In this document: positions 27,501 to 40,364 of the stretch, one piece after another
Numbering within the stretch: the first letter of the stretch is position 1
Layout of the letters: the number at the start of each line of letters is the position of its first letter
Source of the DNA: Osedax fenrisi
Lineage: Eukaryota; Annelida; Polychaeta; Sabellida; Siboglinidae
DNA: 64,000 bases
Assembly (NCBI GenBank): GCA_964019155.1
Contig: OZ025240.1
Coordinates: 28,560,749 to 28,624,748 of the forward strand
Direction: 5' to 3'
Notes under the pieces: generated by a model
The model's input: only the letters and a program-made list of their open reading frames with translations
The model's database searches: none
What the model was told of the DNA's origin: nothing
Position numbers and translations under genes: made by a program

Positions 27501-27870
27501 TAGACATAGGTGATCGGAGTAAAGTTTAATAGTATATATATATATATAAATCTAGCTGGTAACATTGAATATATACTTGTATACCTTAATATATATGTAT
27601 GTATTTTACGATTATATATATCTTCATTTGAGAGTATGTTTCTCCTTGTATCCACCATTATTAATTATAATATTTATTACTTTATCAGTGATCATAATTA
27701 TTACATTAACTAAGTATTATTTGTGTATATCATTACGATTGTTAATTAATGGTAATCGAATTTATGTTGTCGTTCGAGTGTATATTTATAATACACCTGC
27801 ATACATTCAAACCTACTTAAATATCATTTAAATAAATCTGGAAGCGCCACATTGCCATTTACGTGATATA

Positions 27871-27906
<36 letters not shown>

Positions 27907-28269
27907 CGAAGTTGATACACCATCTATCCTACTTATTTTCAATTATTGTTGGCTATTCTGGATATAAATTTAATAATTTAATATCTCTGATTTTTTATAA
28001 ATGTATTATTATAATAGAAAACTAATTAATTAAATTGTATTGATATTTTGTTATTTTGTATATACATTTGTTTAACTTTAAATCTTAAACTTTTATTTTA
28101 TTATACATATTTTAATTTTACTTTCACTATACTTTTCTCCTCGTAAATGTTCTTTAGAAAAGTGAAACGGGTAAAGACTAGATAAGCAACGCGCTTCTTC
28201 GTTTACCATAGTCGTGCCTACATTATGATATTATATATATATACAAATATATTTTCACCAACATAATCA

Positions 28270-28311
<42 letters not shown>

Positions 28312-28401
28312 GCAGACTAGCTCCTTATATATGGTTATATAGTTGTTATTAAGTTTATATTATATATTTTTAATTTAGATATTTTATTTATTTGTGTATT
28401 A
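27501..28401. other. AT-rich spacer in intron 1
   Basis: Holds (TA)n tracts at about 27872-27902 and 28271-28309. Open frames near 27510-27831 are low-complexity. Nothing recognisable. Confidence 0.5.
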
Positions 28402-29531
28402 TGTAATAATTATAAATGTTAATTTCATCTGGTGATTTTTGTGTTTTTAGTTAATGTTATTTAGTTTATTATATATTTGTAATTGGTTATATTTTGGTTT
28501 TCTGTTATGTAATAATTAAAAGTAGAAATGTTGATTTCATATATATTGATTTTTGTGGTTTTTATTTAGTGTTTTTATTTAGTGTATAGAATTGGTTAGA
28601 CCAATGAACCGTCGCGTAGAAGTAATATAATCTGAACCAAAATAGATTTAATAATATTCTTTCATTTCTGATTATACCTTTGACACGTGGAGATTTTAGT
28701 GTATAGTTTTTTCTTATTATGATTTATAAATAAAGAGTTAATACAACGTTCCCCTATCATTTTGAGTGGTGTTTTATTTGTCTCACATAATTCGACCCTC
28801 ATTATTACATTTGGTGACAGCGGCGGGATTGATTGTATTTTAAAAAATTGCACATTTGTACTCTTTATTTATATTTATATTGTCATGAAAAAAAAACCAT
28901 ACACTACGGACGGAGTTTGTGGAGAGAAAACGGAGCTGATTGAATGCAGACGGAAGAGAAAAGAGGAGTGGAAGTCACCGATTATTGTCGTCGTATTAAG
29001 ATATTGAATGGGTTCGTTACAAATTTCCGCGTTTAAATTATTTTTTTTACTTTTGATAACAATAATTCAGATTATATCATTTTCTACGCGATACATAGTG
29101 CTGGTGATTTACATCTGGTGATTTTTGTGTTTTTAGTTAATGATAATGTTAGTTAATGTTAGTTTATTATATATTTGTAATTGGTTATATTTTGGTTTTC
29201 TGTTATGTAATAATTAAAAGTAGAAATGTTGATTTCATATATATTGATTTTCGTGGTTTTTATTTAGTGTTTTTATTTAGTGTATAGAATTGATTAGACC
29301 AATGAACCGTCGCGTAGAAGTAATATAATATGAACCAAAATAGATTTAATAATATTCTTTCATTTCTGATTATACCTTTGACACGTGGAGATTTTAGTGT
29401 ATGGTTTTTTCTTATTATGATTTATAAATAAAGAGTTAATACAACGTTCCCCTATCATTTTGAGTGGTGTTTTATTATAATAAAACTATAGTTTAATAAA
29501 CTATAGTTTCACATAATTCGACCCTCATTAT

Positions 29532-29534
<3 letters not shown>
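28402..29534 (+). mobile_element. Miniature LTR retrotransposon (TRIM-like)
   Basis: Two direct repeats of about 410 bp flank only about 300 bp. The left LTR (28402-28809) starts TGTAATAATT and ends CATTATTACA. The right LTR (about 29121-29534) shares the same 3' end but has lost or altered its first bases. Each LTR carries an AATAAA signal. Directly after the left LTR is a primer-binding-like site. The interior encodes no gag or pol, only a short basic frame starting MKKKPYTTDG. The right LTR carries a 30-bp palindromic insertion absent from the left one. No clear target duplication. Confidence 0.7.
28812..28829 (+). other. Putative primer-binding site of the miniature LTR element
   Basis: TGGTGACAGCGGCGGGAT begins two bases after the CA end of the left LTR. 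This is the position and TGG start expected of a tRNA-primed site. Confidence 0.6.

Positions 29535-29598
<64 letters not shown>
29535..29598. repeat. (TA)n microsatellite
   Basis: About 64 bp of TA immediately after the right LTR. Confidence 0.95.
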
Positions 29599-29599
<1 letters not shown>

Positions 29600-29600
<1 letters not shown>

Positions 29601-29978
29601 ATGTAAATGATAATTATAGTGCTACTAGTTTTTATACATGATTTACGTATGGTTTTAATGTATGCAGGTGCAATATCATGATACGATCGAACAACAACAT
29701 GCACACCCATTAACAAACATGTGACCTGATTTAGACAGGAATAAATCATAGCTAGCATAACGAACATGATCATGTGTTAAGTAAATAACATAATAACTAA
29801 TAATAGGGGATACAAGTAAAATCATGCTTCTACATAATTATATATATGCATTATAAAAATGTATATGTGCATTAACATTACAAGTAAAATAATATCTATA
29901 AATATATAATTAATATATTTTTTATGTATTTTATAATTTCGTAGTAGGTAATTTCCTAGTAATAAATTATATTATATG

Positions 29979-30017
<39 letters not shown>

Positions 30018-30296
30018 TAATATATTATATAGAATTATTAATTCGAAATATGTACAATGTACATTGTATATGCATTGATATTATATTATATATAGTGGCG
30101 ATAATCTGATATTGAATAATTGATATTATTTCTCGCGTTAATGTTATGGTGTTTATTTATTTATATATATATATATAGATATATATATACAGGATTAATA
30201 TTGTAACGACATTTTTTGAAAAAACAGGTTTAATCAAACAAATTGATATTCATATTTGTACAACAACACATGTTTGTATACTTAACTAGGTATTAT

Positions 30297-30337
<41 letters not shown>

Positions 30338-30929
30338 CAAGCTTATGGCATATGTATATCAAACATATTATACTTACATACATATATAAATAGTTATATG
30401 TGTAATATTTATAAATGAAATATAATCTATATAATATATTATTATCTAGTAATATATTACTTTATGATCTACATAAATAATATTAGTATGAATAATGTCA
30501 ACATTAATGTGTTGTGTATAGTGACATTGAAAATTATATAATTATAATGTATAGGCATATATGTGATATATGTCATGTGTTAATACGCTAGTTCAATTAG
30601 CTATATAAAACATATATATTTAATATTCCTATCTATTACTGCCACCCTATAAAATATATTCCACTCTTAGTCAATAATTATATTATTTGTACCCGAAAAA
30701 AAACCTATTACCACCATCTAATAATATTGTTTGAGATTTCTATTCCTAGTTTTCATTAGCTCGATTATAATCTTCCATCGACAACATCAATACATTTCAA
30801 GTTAACTCAACGTATACTACGCATGAAAGAAAATAATCTCCACTTATTAATATCGCTTACAAATATAATATACAATCGAATACCGTAGGTTTCTCAAGCC
30901 ACTTTTTCCGACTTCTCTTTATACATAGG
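29600..30929. other. AT-rich spacer in intron 1
   Basis: Simple TA tracts near 29979-30013 and 30302-30332; no gene, exon or element end recognised. Confidence 0.5.
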
Positions 30930-30931
30930 TA

Positions 30932-31834
30932 GGAGAAAGTAACCGAATAAGGACACTCTCGGTATCTCAGAAACCATAAATCCTACAAAAAAAATGTTTA
31001 ATGAATAAAATATTCATAAATATATAAATAGTCTAGAAAAGTATTTTTTTTTTTTAATTATTCAAAATATTGCGGATATATCCAATAAACTGATTTTTTT
31101 GTTACATTTTTAAATTTATGAAAAAAAATTAACAATTAAAACCTTCCCAAGAATATACAAATGTATCGATATACAAAATAACAACATATTATTATAAACT
31201 AAAGCATTCTAAACATTATATAAATGATTGCTTTATTTGTTATCAAATATTCATTAAGTTATAAGCATATATCTAGAGGTAATATAAGTCCCTAATACGG
31301 ACACTCTAGATGTATTAATACGGACACCCTATAACCAATCAGCGCGCAGCGTATGCACTTTTCTGATTTTCATAAAATCGCGTGCGTTTTAATATCAATA
31401 CCACCAATAGAGCTAAATCTAAAAATGTTATTATTTAGGTACTAAATTGTATTATTAATTAAAAAAATAATAAAAATAAATAAATTATTAACTAATTAAA
31501 TTAGAATAAATTATTCATAAAATTAATTATAAATAATGTAATTATAATTTATCTAATTGATTCATCAATAATATATAGTGTATCTAGTGGTATATATATA
31601 TAGTATATAGTATAATATCCGTATTATAACACAGTGTGTTCTTATTCGGACATGGGTACCGAATACGGACACCCCCGTTATCTATGGAATTATAAGATTA
31701 AATACAATTTTAAAATCACAATAATATCTATAATCATAAAATATTAATATATTGTAATTTTTAAATATAAATAATGAGTCCTAAAATATTAAGACCATTT
31801 ATTGCTAAAGTGTCCGTATTAGGTTACTTTCCCC
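30932..31834 (+). mobile_element. MITE A, full length (903 bp)
   Basis: Begins GGAGAAAGTAACCGAATAAG and ends AGGTTACTTTCCCC, flanked by TA on both sides (30930-30931, 31835-31836). Internal landmarks are TACGGACACCCTATAACC, CAATCAGCGCGCAGCG and the palindromic TATTCGGACATGGGTACCG. No ORF. TA duplication suggests Tc1/mariner. Three other copies lie in the window. Confidence 0.85.
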
Positions 31835-31839
31835 TACGT

Positions 31840-32884
31840 AGGCATGCCTACAAATGTGTACTTGTATACCTATATAAACATGTATACCGGAATATCAACT
31901 ATCAATAATCTCCATTATCTCCGCAATGAGTCACCTCGATGTATCTTTATAGATGTATGTTCATATTTTGTACAGACGATATGCTAGTAGACTTATCAAT
32001 TGGGAATTGTATAAGTCATGCCCACTCGTACACGTCATAATCTATGACTCATAGTCCACAGGGTTATAGTATACAACTCGTATGTGATATATCACAGACG
32101 GATGACATTATCAGTTTGGGCATTTTGTGTTGGCTAACATTTAACATAGGATTTAACATTTAACATTTAACATTTAACATGTTATGTATATTTAGATGCG
32201 CCCGGGGTATCTGTGCACCAATCATGTGTTGCATCATGTGTTTAAAGGTGAAATAATATACCATACACATCTTTAAATATGTAATAACAATGTATTACCA
32301 TGACGTTAATAATATATATATATATATATATATATCATATTTATAAATATATTCTCAGAGTATATTATCAAATAAAAAATAATTAGATAAACATTCTTTA
32401 TATATATAATATTATAATAATTACAATATTATAAAAAAAAGTGAAATTCAAATACATACAAAGTTAACAAAAGTATTATGTTTTATTTTTGCGGTGGTAT
32501 AAACTGTAAATAATATACGTTTAGTATTATTAAACACAAATGTTTCTACTTAAATAAATTATATTGCATCATGATATCGTATATAGTATACCATTATAGT
32601 ATATATATACTATAGTGTATATACACTAGTATAGTATAGTGTGTTACACACTGTGTGAATATACTATTATATATAATGTATACATTTAATAGCTTAATTC
32701 GAATTCGAAATCGACACTGATCAGTGTTTAATTTCTAGATCTCATATAGGAGTTTGTATACAACCTAGTATCGGCTGCATAATGTATTGATGATTTATAA
32801 TTATACATGTACATAGAATAATATAGAGTGTACAATATGCACTATATACTTATGGTGTAAATGATGCTCAAATCTAAAGCACGA
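31840..32884. other. Unassigned spacer in intron 1
   Basis: Includes a 7-bp ATTTAAC repeat near 32146-32178 and a dense set of TATAGTATA palindromes near 32585-32660. No gene seen. Confidence 0.5.
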
Positions 32885-33340
32885 TGCAGTATCAGTCTCA
32901 GTTAACTAAAGTCTCAACTCGGTTCGGGCTCGTTTTGTTTTAAATAATCTATAGAGTCTCGGCTCAGCTCGGACTCGTTTGGCTAGATTCTCATATTGGC
33001 TCGGGCTCATTTTTTCCGAAAATGAAATAACCAAAATCTCGGCTCGGTATTTTGTATATCATTAGATGAAATTTATATTATTATTCACTGAATCGCGAAG
33101 TTTGGGCAGATAATTTTTTTTAAATTGATGTAAATGTGAAATATATAACAATTAGATTAATTCAAATGTAACTTTAAAAAGCATCATTTCGGCTCGGTTA
33201 TGTTGTGTAAGAGTTTCAACTAGGATCGGTCTCGTTTAGCTAGAGTCTCTGTTCGGCTCGGGTTCGTTTTTCCGAAAATGAAAGTCTCAGCTCGGCATTA
33301 TTAACCAAAAGTCTCGGCTTGGCATCATTTATATCACTAC
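32885..33340 (+). repeat. Degenerate CTCGGCTCGG-rich repeat block
   Basis: Units such as GTCTCGGCTCGGCTCGGG and CGTTTTTCCGAAAATGAAA recur in direct orientation near 32905, 32955, 33000, 33035, 33185, 33245 and 33300, separated by AT-rich spacers. The class is not recognised; possibly an old transposon with internal repeats. Confidence 0.55.
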
Positions 33341-33419
33341 TATACACTCTTCAATAAAGAATATATAGTATATATATATACGTATTTAATGCGTAATTGT
33401 ATTATATCATATTATAGCA

Positions 33420-33450
<31 letters not shown>

Positions 33451-33596
33451 ATATTATGAATCTATGTTACATGATCTCTCATTGTATATATATATATATT
33501 CATATAACACATTGATATCTAAATTATAATTGCCTTGATAAATAATAACGAGCAATATAATTATATTTCTATTGATATACGTATCGTATGAACATG

Positions 33597-33790
33597 CTCC
33601 AACGTAACGTAATCACGTGACTTACGTAAACACACGTGACTGACGCAAACACACGTGACTGACGTAAACACACGTGACTGACGCAAACACACGTGACTGA
33701 CGTACTCACACGTGACTGAAGTAATCACACGTGACTGAAGTAAACACACGTGACTGAAGTAATCACACGTGACTGAAGTAATCACACCTA
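33597..33790 (-). repeat. 19-bp CACACGTGACTGACG minisatellite
   Basis: About ten units of CACACGTGACTGACGTAAA and close variants. Each unit contains CACGTG, the E-box palindrome. The open frame through it is a by-product of the period. Confidence 0.85.
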
Positions 33791-34002
33791 CATGTCGTAC
33801 ACGTGTATGTACTGTATACAGTGTACACGTGTATGTGTGTGTGTGTGTGTGTGATGTATTAAATATGTATATATGAAAAATAATATAATTAAACATAACA
33901 AATGTACATATTAAATAACATATTATATTTTCTAATATAGTCAGGAAACGGTATAGGGGTAATATATATATATATATATATATAATCGTATACAAGTATA
34001 TA

Positions 34003-34042
<40 letters not shown>

Positions 34043-34043
34043 A

Positions 34044-35717
34044 CTAGCTGTTTTGGCCCGGTGTATGTGCGGATATTTGATAATTATGAGTTATTATTAG
34101 AAAATTGCATGATCTAGGACTATTTTAGAAATAAGAAATATATTATTTATTTGATTTAAATTAATTATGTTATAAAAAACAAATATTGAGAAATTAATAT
34201 AATATACATAATAAATGGGAGTTAGCCCTATCTGAGTTAGCCCTATCTGAGTTAGCCCTATCTGAATTATCCCTATCGTAGTTAGCCCTATCGGATTTAG
34301 CCCTATCGGATTTAGCACTATCTGAATTGGCCCTATCGTAGTTAGCCCTATCTGAATTAGCCATAACCGAGTTAGTCCTACATGAATTAGCCCTATCTCA
34401 ATTATCCCTATCGGAGTTAGCCATATCTGCATTAGCCCTATCGAAGTTAGCTCTATCTGAATTAGCACTATCCGAGTTAGCCCTATCTGAATTAGCCTTA
34501 TCGGAGTTAGCCCTACCTGAGTTAGCCCTATCTGAATTAGACATATCGGAGTTAGCTCTATTGGAGTTAGCTATATCTGAAGTAGCCCTATCTGATTTAG
34601 CCCTATCTGAATTAGCTCTATCGGATTTAGCCCTATCGGAGTTAGCCCTACCGGAGTTATCTCTATATGAATTAGCCCTATAGGGTTAGCCATATCTGAA
34701 TTAGCCCTATCGTAGTTAGCTCTATTGGAGTTAGCTCTATCTGAATTAGCCCTATCTGAATTAGCCCTATCTGATTTAGCCCTATCTGAATTAGCTCTAT
34801 CGGATTTAGCCCTATCGGAGTTAACCCTATCTGAATTAGCCCTATCGGAGTTAGCTCTATCTGAATTAGCACTATCCGAGTTAGCCCTATCTGAATTAGC
34901 CTTATCGGAGTTAGCCCTACCTGAATAGCCTTATCGGAGTTAGCCCTACCTGAGTTAGCCCTATCTGAATTAGCCCTATCTGAGTTAGCCCTATCTGAAT
35001 TAGCTCTATCGGATTTAGCCCTATCGGAGTTAGCCCTATCTGAATTAGCCCTATCTGAATTAGTTCTATCGGATTTAGCCCTATCGGAGTTAGCCCTATC
35101 TGAATTAGCCCTATCTGAATTAGTTCTATCGGATTTAGCCCTATCTGAATTATCCCTATCGGAGTTAGCCATATCTGAATTAGCCCTATCGTAGTTAGCT
35201 CTATTGGAGTTAGCTCTATCTGAATTAGCCCTATCTGATTTAGCCCTATCTGAATTAGCTCTATCGGATTTAGCCCTATCTGAATTAGCCCTATCTGAAT
35301 TAGCCCTATCGGAGTTAGCCCTATAGGAACACCTCGTCTCTCAATAAAATAAGTTATATTTATTCGTATAAGAATTTTATAATTATGAAATAAATTAAAA
35401 TAAATTTAATAAATAGTACGAAATTACCTCGTATGAAATTACTGGTTACCATGAATCTCATTGGATGAAATTAATTTTATTAAAAAGCTCCACCTATTGA
35501 TTATTAGAGGCGAATTAATTTAAAATCTTAATTTATAAATCCACTTTAATATATGATATCACGGTACAATGTAACATTTTGATAGTGCATATTAAAGAGG
35601 AATAAAAGATGAGTATAACTGGTGTCTTCCGATCTTGCATTTATTTTTTAATTTCGTAGAATCGTCGCTTCGCGACGATGCCGCATTATTATATGTTTAG
35701 AGAAATATATATATAGA
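34044..35717 (-). mobile_element. Helitron-like element, 1.67 kb, non-autonomous
   Basis: On the minus strand it begins TCTATATATATATTTCTC after an A, soon followed by a perfect hairpin, ATCGTCGC-TTC-GCGACGAT (35660-35679 region). It ends CACCGGGCCAAAACAGCTAG before a T. TC at the 5' end, CTAG at the 3' end and insertion between A and T match Helitrons. Most of the interior is a 1.1 kb minisatellite. There is no rep/helicase ORF. Confidence 0.6.
34213..35333. repeat. 12-bp minisatellite (GAATTAGCCCTATC type), about 1.1 kb
   Basis: Units read TTAGCCCTATCTGAA and TTAGCCCTATCGGAG, period 12, with point variants at the codon-like positions. Open frames here (Ser-Asp-Arg-Ala-Asn or Leu-Ala-Leu-Ser-Glu) are read-through of the period. 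Confidence 0.93.
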
Positions 35718-35820
35718 TATAAGGGTTAGGGTTGGAAAATAAACCCGATTAATTTTATAATCCTACAATTATGTTATAACTTACTATAAAATCCTTACTT
35801 TAAACTATAATAACTATATG

Positions 35821-35878
<58 letters not shown>

Positions 35879-36174
35879 TATTATTATCTAAACATGTAAT
35901 TAGGTAGTACATAGGTAGACACTAGCATAGGTGTCTATTATCTAGGTACAGGCTATGTATAGTACTTACTAAGTACTACTTAGTATATATGTACCTAATA
36001 AATAGGTACCAGTAGATAGGTATATAATAGTTATTAATAATATAGTTATTAATATCTCACATTTTTATTTCTATATATTAATTATTAATATATATTATTA
36101 ATTGTTACCAATTACATGTTCGAAAATATATTTATGCATAATTGTTGTTAATAATTTATTAATATTACAACGAT

Positions 36175-36218
<44 letters not shown>

Positions 36219-36393
36219 CTACATATACATATGATATATCATCTGTATACGTCTATTATCATCTATAGATGATAATATATATATATAGATGATTGAGAAT
36301 TTATTAACAAATTAAAAGTAAAATTAATATCATTAAATCGTATACGTGTACCATAAATGGTACTCTAAATATATGGTGTATACACAATAAATA

Positions 36394-36441
<48 letters not shown>

Positions 36442-36977
36442 CTATGTAGATATGTTGATAAAGAATACTTAATAAATACACATATAGTTGATTCTGCTTC
36501 TGTATTCATTGTTATGATAATTAAGAGTGTAATACCAAAGCCCCCTTGTTATTACTATAGTGTGTGCCTATAGTGTACTATAGTGTGTGCCGGGTGCACT
36601 TAAATGTATCAGTAATAAGTATATATATATTTATATATATATAGTATTACTGATAAATTTATGTAAGTTTGTATGTGTATGTATGTATAAAATATGTATA
36701 TATATATATAAATACATATATGTATGTGTTTTTTACAGATTAATCTCTATAAAATAAGGTGATTGCGGGAGTCTTGTAGCCACTCTTATTTCATATAATT
36801 GGGTTACATTTGTAAAGTAATACCAAGGACATGTACTTGGTAATATTATAAAAAGAAATATCGTAATGATATATTTATAAATTTAAAATTATTTATGAAA
36901 ATGAAAATTATATTTCATAGATTATTCAATTAACCAACACGCACACAAATATACGCACAAGTACATACACACACATA

Positions 36978-36990
<13 letters not shown>
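35718..36990. other. AT-rich spacer with three long (TA)n tracts
   Basis: (TA)n at about 35823-35871, 36180-36216 and 36398-36437. There is a hairpin with ATCAGTAATA/TATTACTGAT arms at about 36608-36652 and a 23-bp duplication around TATAGTGTGTGCC near 36555-36590. No gene seen. Confidence 0.55.
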
Positions 36991-37012
<22 letters not shown>

Positions 37013-37016
<4 letters not shown>

Positions 37017-37110
37017 ATAAGGATAATTTATTATTGCAAAAAAATTTGATTTTTAACAATAACTGGCTAAACAAAATAGTCAAATTGACTATCGAGGTGT
37101 TTAGCCAGAG
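37013..37110 (-). other. Possible retroelement 3' end with hairpin
   Basis: On the minus strand, a stem with arms CTGGCTAAACA and TGTTTAGCCAG is followed by AATAAATTATCCTTATCCTT. A 3' hairpin followed by a short tandem tail is how many LINE and SINE 3' ends look. No coding portion is recognisable next to it; 37110-37450 is unassigned. Confidence 0.3.
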
Positions 37111-37548
37111 TAAATAATAATACAATTACATATTATACATTTAAACATGTATGTGTATAGAAGGATAATCAAAGGGAATATATAAGTGAAGAAAGCTTCG
37201 GGGTTGCCCAAATCCCATATGGGTAGCCCACACCCAGGAGTGTAATACTCAGTGATTTATTTAGCGTTTCAAACAATCAGAAATATAATCCCTATGTTAA
37301 TCCATCAGATATTACATATTAGTAATTCATAATAATAAATAAATAATCACGGAGATTAATAAAAGAAAACAAATAAAATAAAAATAATTTCTTTGAGGAT
37401 CTGTTCCACTTCTATCAATCAGCTTGAATAGTCACCATTAGTCCATCAAACATGTACAATAAAATATAATTAGTAAATAGCTAGGTAAGAAATTTTTAAT
37501 TTTTTTATAAATAACTTAATAGGTTTTATAATTTTTAATTAATTTTTA

Positions 37549-37581
<33 letters not shown>

Positions 37582-37957
37582 TCGCTACTACCACATTTAA
37601 GCACAGCCTATAATTTTCCATCCATTTCTTTGTACGTCAGATAACTTATTTGTATTTCACTATAGTTATACCTTACAGGCACCTGTACCTTACGCTCGTT
37701 TAGTGGCGCAGGAATGATTTTTTCATTGGGGGGGTCAGTGTTTAAAATATTTATAACGCTATTATATTTTTAGTAATATAATATATTTATATTAGAAGTA
37801 TATACATATAGAATATAAGTATTCAATATCATCATCGATGAGAATATAGAATTATATATAATAAATAAATAACAATTATATATCGTTGTAGTTATTTATT
37901 TAAAAAATTTTGATTTTCGTCAATCATTTCTACTAATAAAATTATCTATTAATTTAT

Positions 37958-39183
37958 CTATATCAATATCATCAATATATCCTTGATGAATATGACAATT
38001 AATAAATTATTTATCCTTTCTTGTTTCATTGTTGATCTCAGCCATGTTTTAACTCTTCGTAGGGCTGAGAAGCTTCTCTCACAGGATACTGAATTTGTAG
38101 GTCGTGTCAACAGTATTCTTACCAACTGTTCACAATTTGATAATATCGTTCTTATAGATTCAGATGATTTCAAGTATGTAACTACGTCGGCAATGCTACC
38201 ATGTTTACCTCTTTTTAAAATCTGAAGCTCCAAATTCAAATACCGAATATTAAATTCAGGATATTTATTGATCTATTAATGCAATTATTTAAAAATAATT
38301 TACATATTATTATTATTATTATTATTATATTATCTAACCTCTTCTTCATTTATATAATCGATATTTAAAAGACTTTCCTGGAGTTTATAATATGATACCC
38401 AACTATCATCATCTTTAGAGAAACGTGATTCGATTTCGACAATTGTTTTGTCAAAAAGTTCATAGGATTTATTTCTGTAAACAAGCATAATTATATATAT
38501 AATTAGGAATTATTATATATTTATATATATATATATTATACTGGCTCGATAGCGCAATTGGCTAAGGTGTTTGACTTCGAACCAGTAGGCCTGGGTACAG
38601 TTCCCAGGCCGAACTAAAAAATTAGTCTTAAAATAATATATAGAAGTGATGAATTAAATTTGTATTAAATTCATCGGCTCTAGTTAAAACCAGGGACACA
38701 TTAACTTAAGAGTTGTTTTGAAGGGACTTTAGGATTATTAATAATAGTTATAAATATTAAATGACTCCATCTAAGTTTCTGGTATGGTATGTATGGAATC
38801 CACCGAATGTATACAATACAATACAATACAATACAATATATATATTTATTTATAAATTTATATATGTTATGTATATATAGAATGTTTTTTTTATTTAACC
38901 TTAAATACGTGTCAACATCGGGTGGATTATATTCGTCTGATGTACCATTGTATTTTTTTATTGAAAATGATCTTCTTTTTTTTATAGATTTTTCAATTCC
39001 CAAATCTATCATTTCCGTATATATTTCGTTTTTCCTTTTATCAAAATGTAATCTATAATCTTTAATTTCATCTTTACATATATCAATCGATACATTAACA
39101 TTATCTAAAGTAGATGTCGAACACACAAAACATTTTACTAATATATCAAGCAGGTTGTATATTGAAAAACCAATTTTTAGCAT
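37958..39183 (-). pseudogene. hAT transposase (ZMYM1-like), SINE-interrupted remnant
   Basis: From the N side, minus strand: a segment ending near 38880 has DEIKDYRLHFDKRKNEIY, a basic IEKSIKKRRSFS stretch and PPDVDTYLRLN. The SINE follows. A segment near 38340-38480 has YRNKSYELFDKTIVEIESRF. The last, 38239-37958, has LLTRPTNSVSCERSFSALRR and VKTWLRSTM, the hAT C-terminal dimerisation domain. This order matches ZMYM1-like hAT transposases. The catalytic N-terminal half is missing and frames are broken. Confidence 0.8.
38541..38838 (+). mobile_element. tRNA-derived SINE inside hAT 2
   Basis: Head TGGCTCGATAGCGCAATTGG (A box) and GGGTACAGTTCCCAGGCC (B box region), body AGAAGTGATGAATTAAATTT, tail CCATCTAAGTTTCTGG and GGAATCCACC, then an (ATACA)n tail. 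It lies between two in-order parts of the hAT transposase, so it inserted after the hAT. Confidence 0.85.
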
Positions 39184-39865
39184 AAAATATGTTGTATTTT
39201 TTTCATCATTTTTGAATATGACAATAAATGCTTGAAAGCTTTATTATACTCCATATTAATTGTAAATCCTTTGTTATAAGTTACTACACCCTTAGATGTA
39301 TTTGTATACATATTTTCTAATAAAAATGTTATATATATGCATATAATAAATATTTAAATTTTTTATTAAAATTTTATTTAATTTGTTGTCAATATTATTG
39401 AGGGGGTTCAACCCCCCCATCCAAATTATTGGGGGGGTCCGAACCCCCCCGACCCCCCCTATTGCTGCGCCACTACGCTCGTTACTTATATTAGGGTACA
39501 TTTGGTTAGTTTTATATTTCTTAAAATTGTGTACCTTAACAAATTGAAGGTATGTACAATACAAATTTGCAGTACTGCACCCTGCCGATTTTTTTATATA
39601 TTTTACTCTAAATAGAGTACAGAACTATAATTTTACATTTTTGGATATAACGTACCCTAAATAATAGTATTAATGTATACATTAAAAGGTATACACTAAA
39701 AAAGCGTTGCATTATACCCTAATGCATTTGTTCATGGTGTACCCTAATTAGGGTACATCACTCATAATATTCTATTTTGCGATTACTATACCCTATAAAA
39801 ATGAGTTGTTGTACCCTAATGTTGTACAATGGATGGTATCATACCATTGGTATTATATAAGATAT

Positions 39866-40310
39866 TTTTTTTTCAATTGTTACAAATATTTTATATTACA
39901 TAAATAGCTAAAATTGAATTAAAATGAATTAATAAATGTTATTGTATATCTTTAATTTATTAAAATGTATTAAAATGAATTAATAAATGTTATTTTTATC
40001 CTTGAATTTATTAAAATTAATTTATAAATATTATTATATTCTTAAATGTATTGATACAATTTATTATATTATACAATTATTTGTTAAATATATAATAGAT
40101 TATTATACTATTAATTACATTATATATAATATAATAAATAGTATACAAATTAGTATACTCATCAATGATAATTTATAATTTCTAACGTAAATCTAATGAA
40201 ATTTCACTTTTTTTAATAAATATACTATATATAACCAAGGATCTCCCTGATATAACCTATAGGTTATATCATAGATTTATAGTTTACCGGTAAAATACAT
40301 ATCTATGGGT

Positions 40311-40364
<54 letters not shown>

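Larger units (their letters stand above)
37701..39475 (-). mobile_element. hAT transposon 2, degenerate, interrupted by a SINE
   Basis: Ends TAGTGGCGCAG and CTGCGCCACTA are perfect 11-bp inverse repeats, followed inwards by G-rich or C-rich runs. The octamer CGCTCGTT is perfectly duplicated on both sides (37693-37700, 39476-39483), the hallmark of hAT insertion. The minus strand carries transposase remnants. A SINE (38541-38838) splits the coding remnant. The total is 1775 bp including the SINE. Confidence 0.88.

Noticed and set aside
33561..33995. 144-residue frame with repeated Ser-Val-Thr-Cys
   Set aside because: Product of the 19-bp E-box minisatellite and flanking TA/CA repeats.
34097..35172. 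Ser-Asp-Arg-Ala-Asn and Ile-Gly-Leu repeat proteins
   Set aside because: Read-through of the 12-bp array inside the Helitron.
38541..38612. Genuine tRNA gene
   Set aside because: A and B boxes are present, but the cloverleaf is incomplete and the sequence continues into the SINE body and tail shared with the other copies.
39292..39564. Minus-strand Gly-Gly-Val-Gly-Gly frame
   Set aside because: Arises from the C-rich terminal region of hAT 2.
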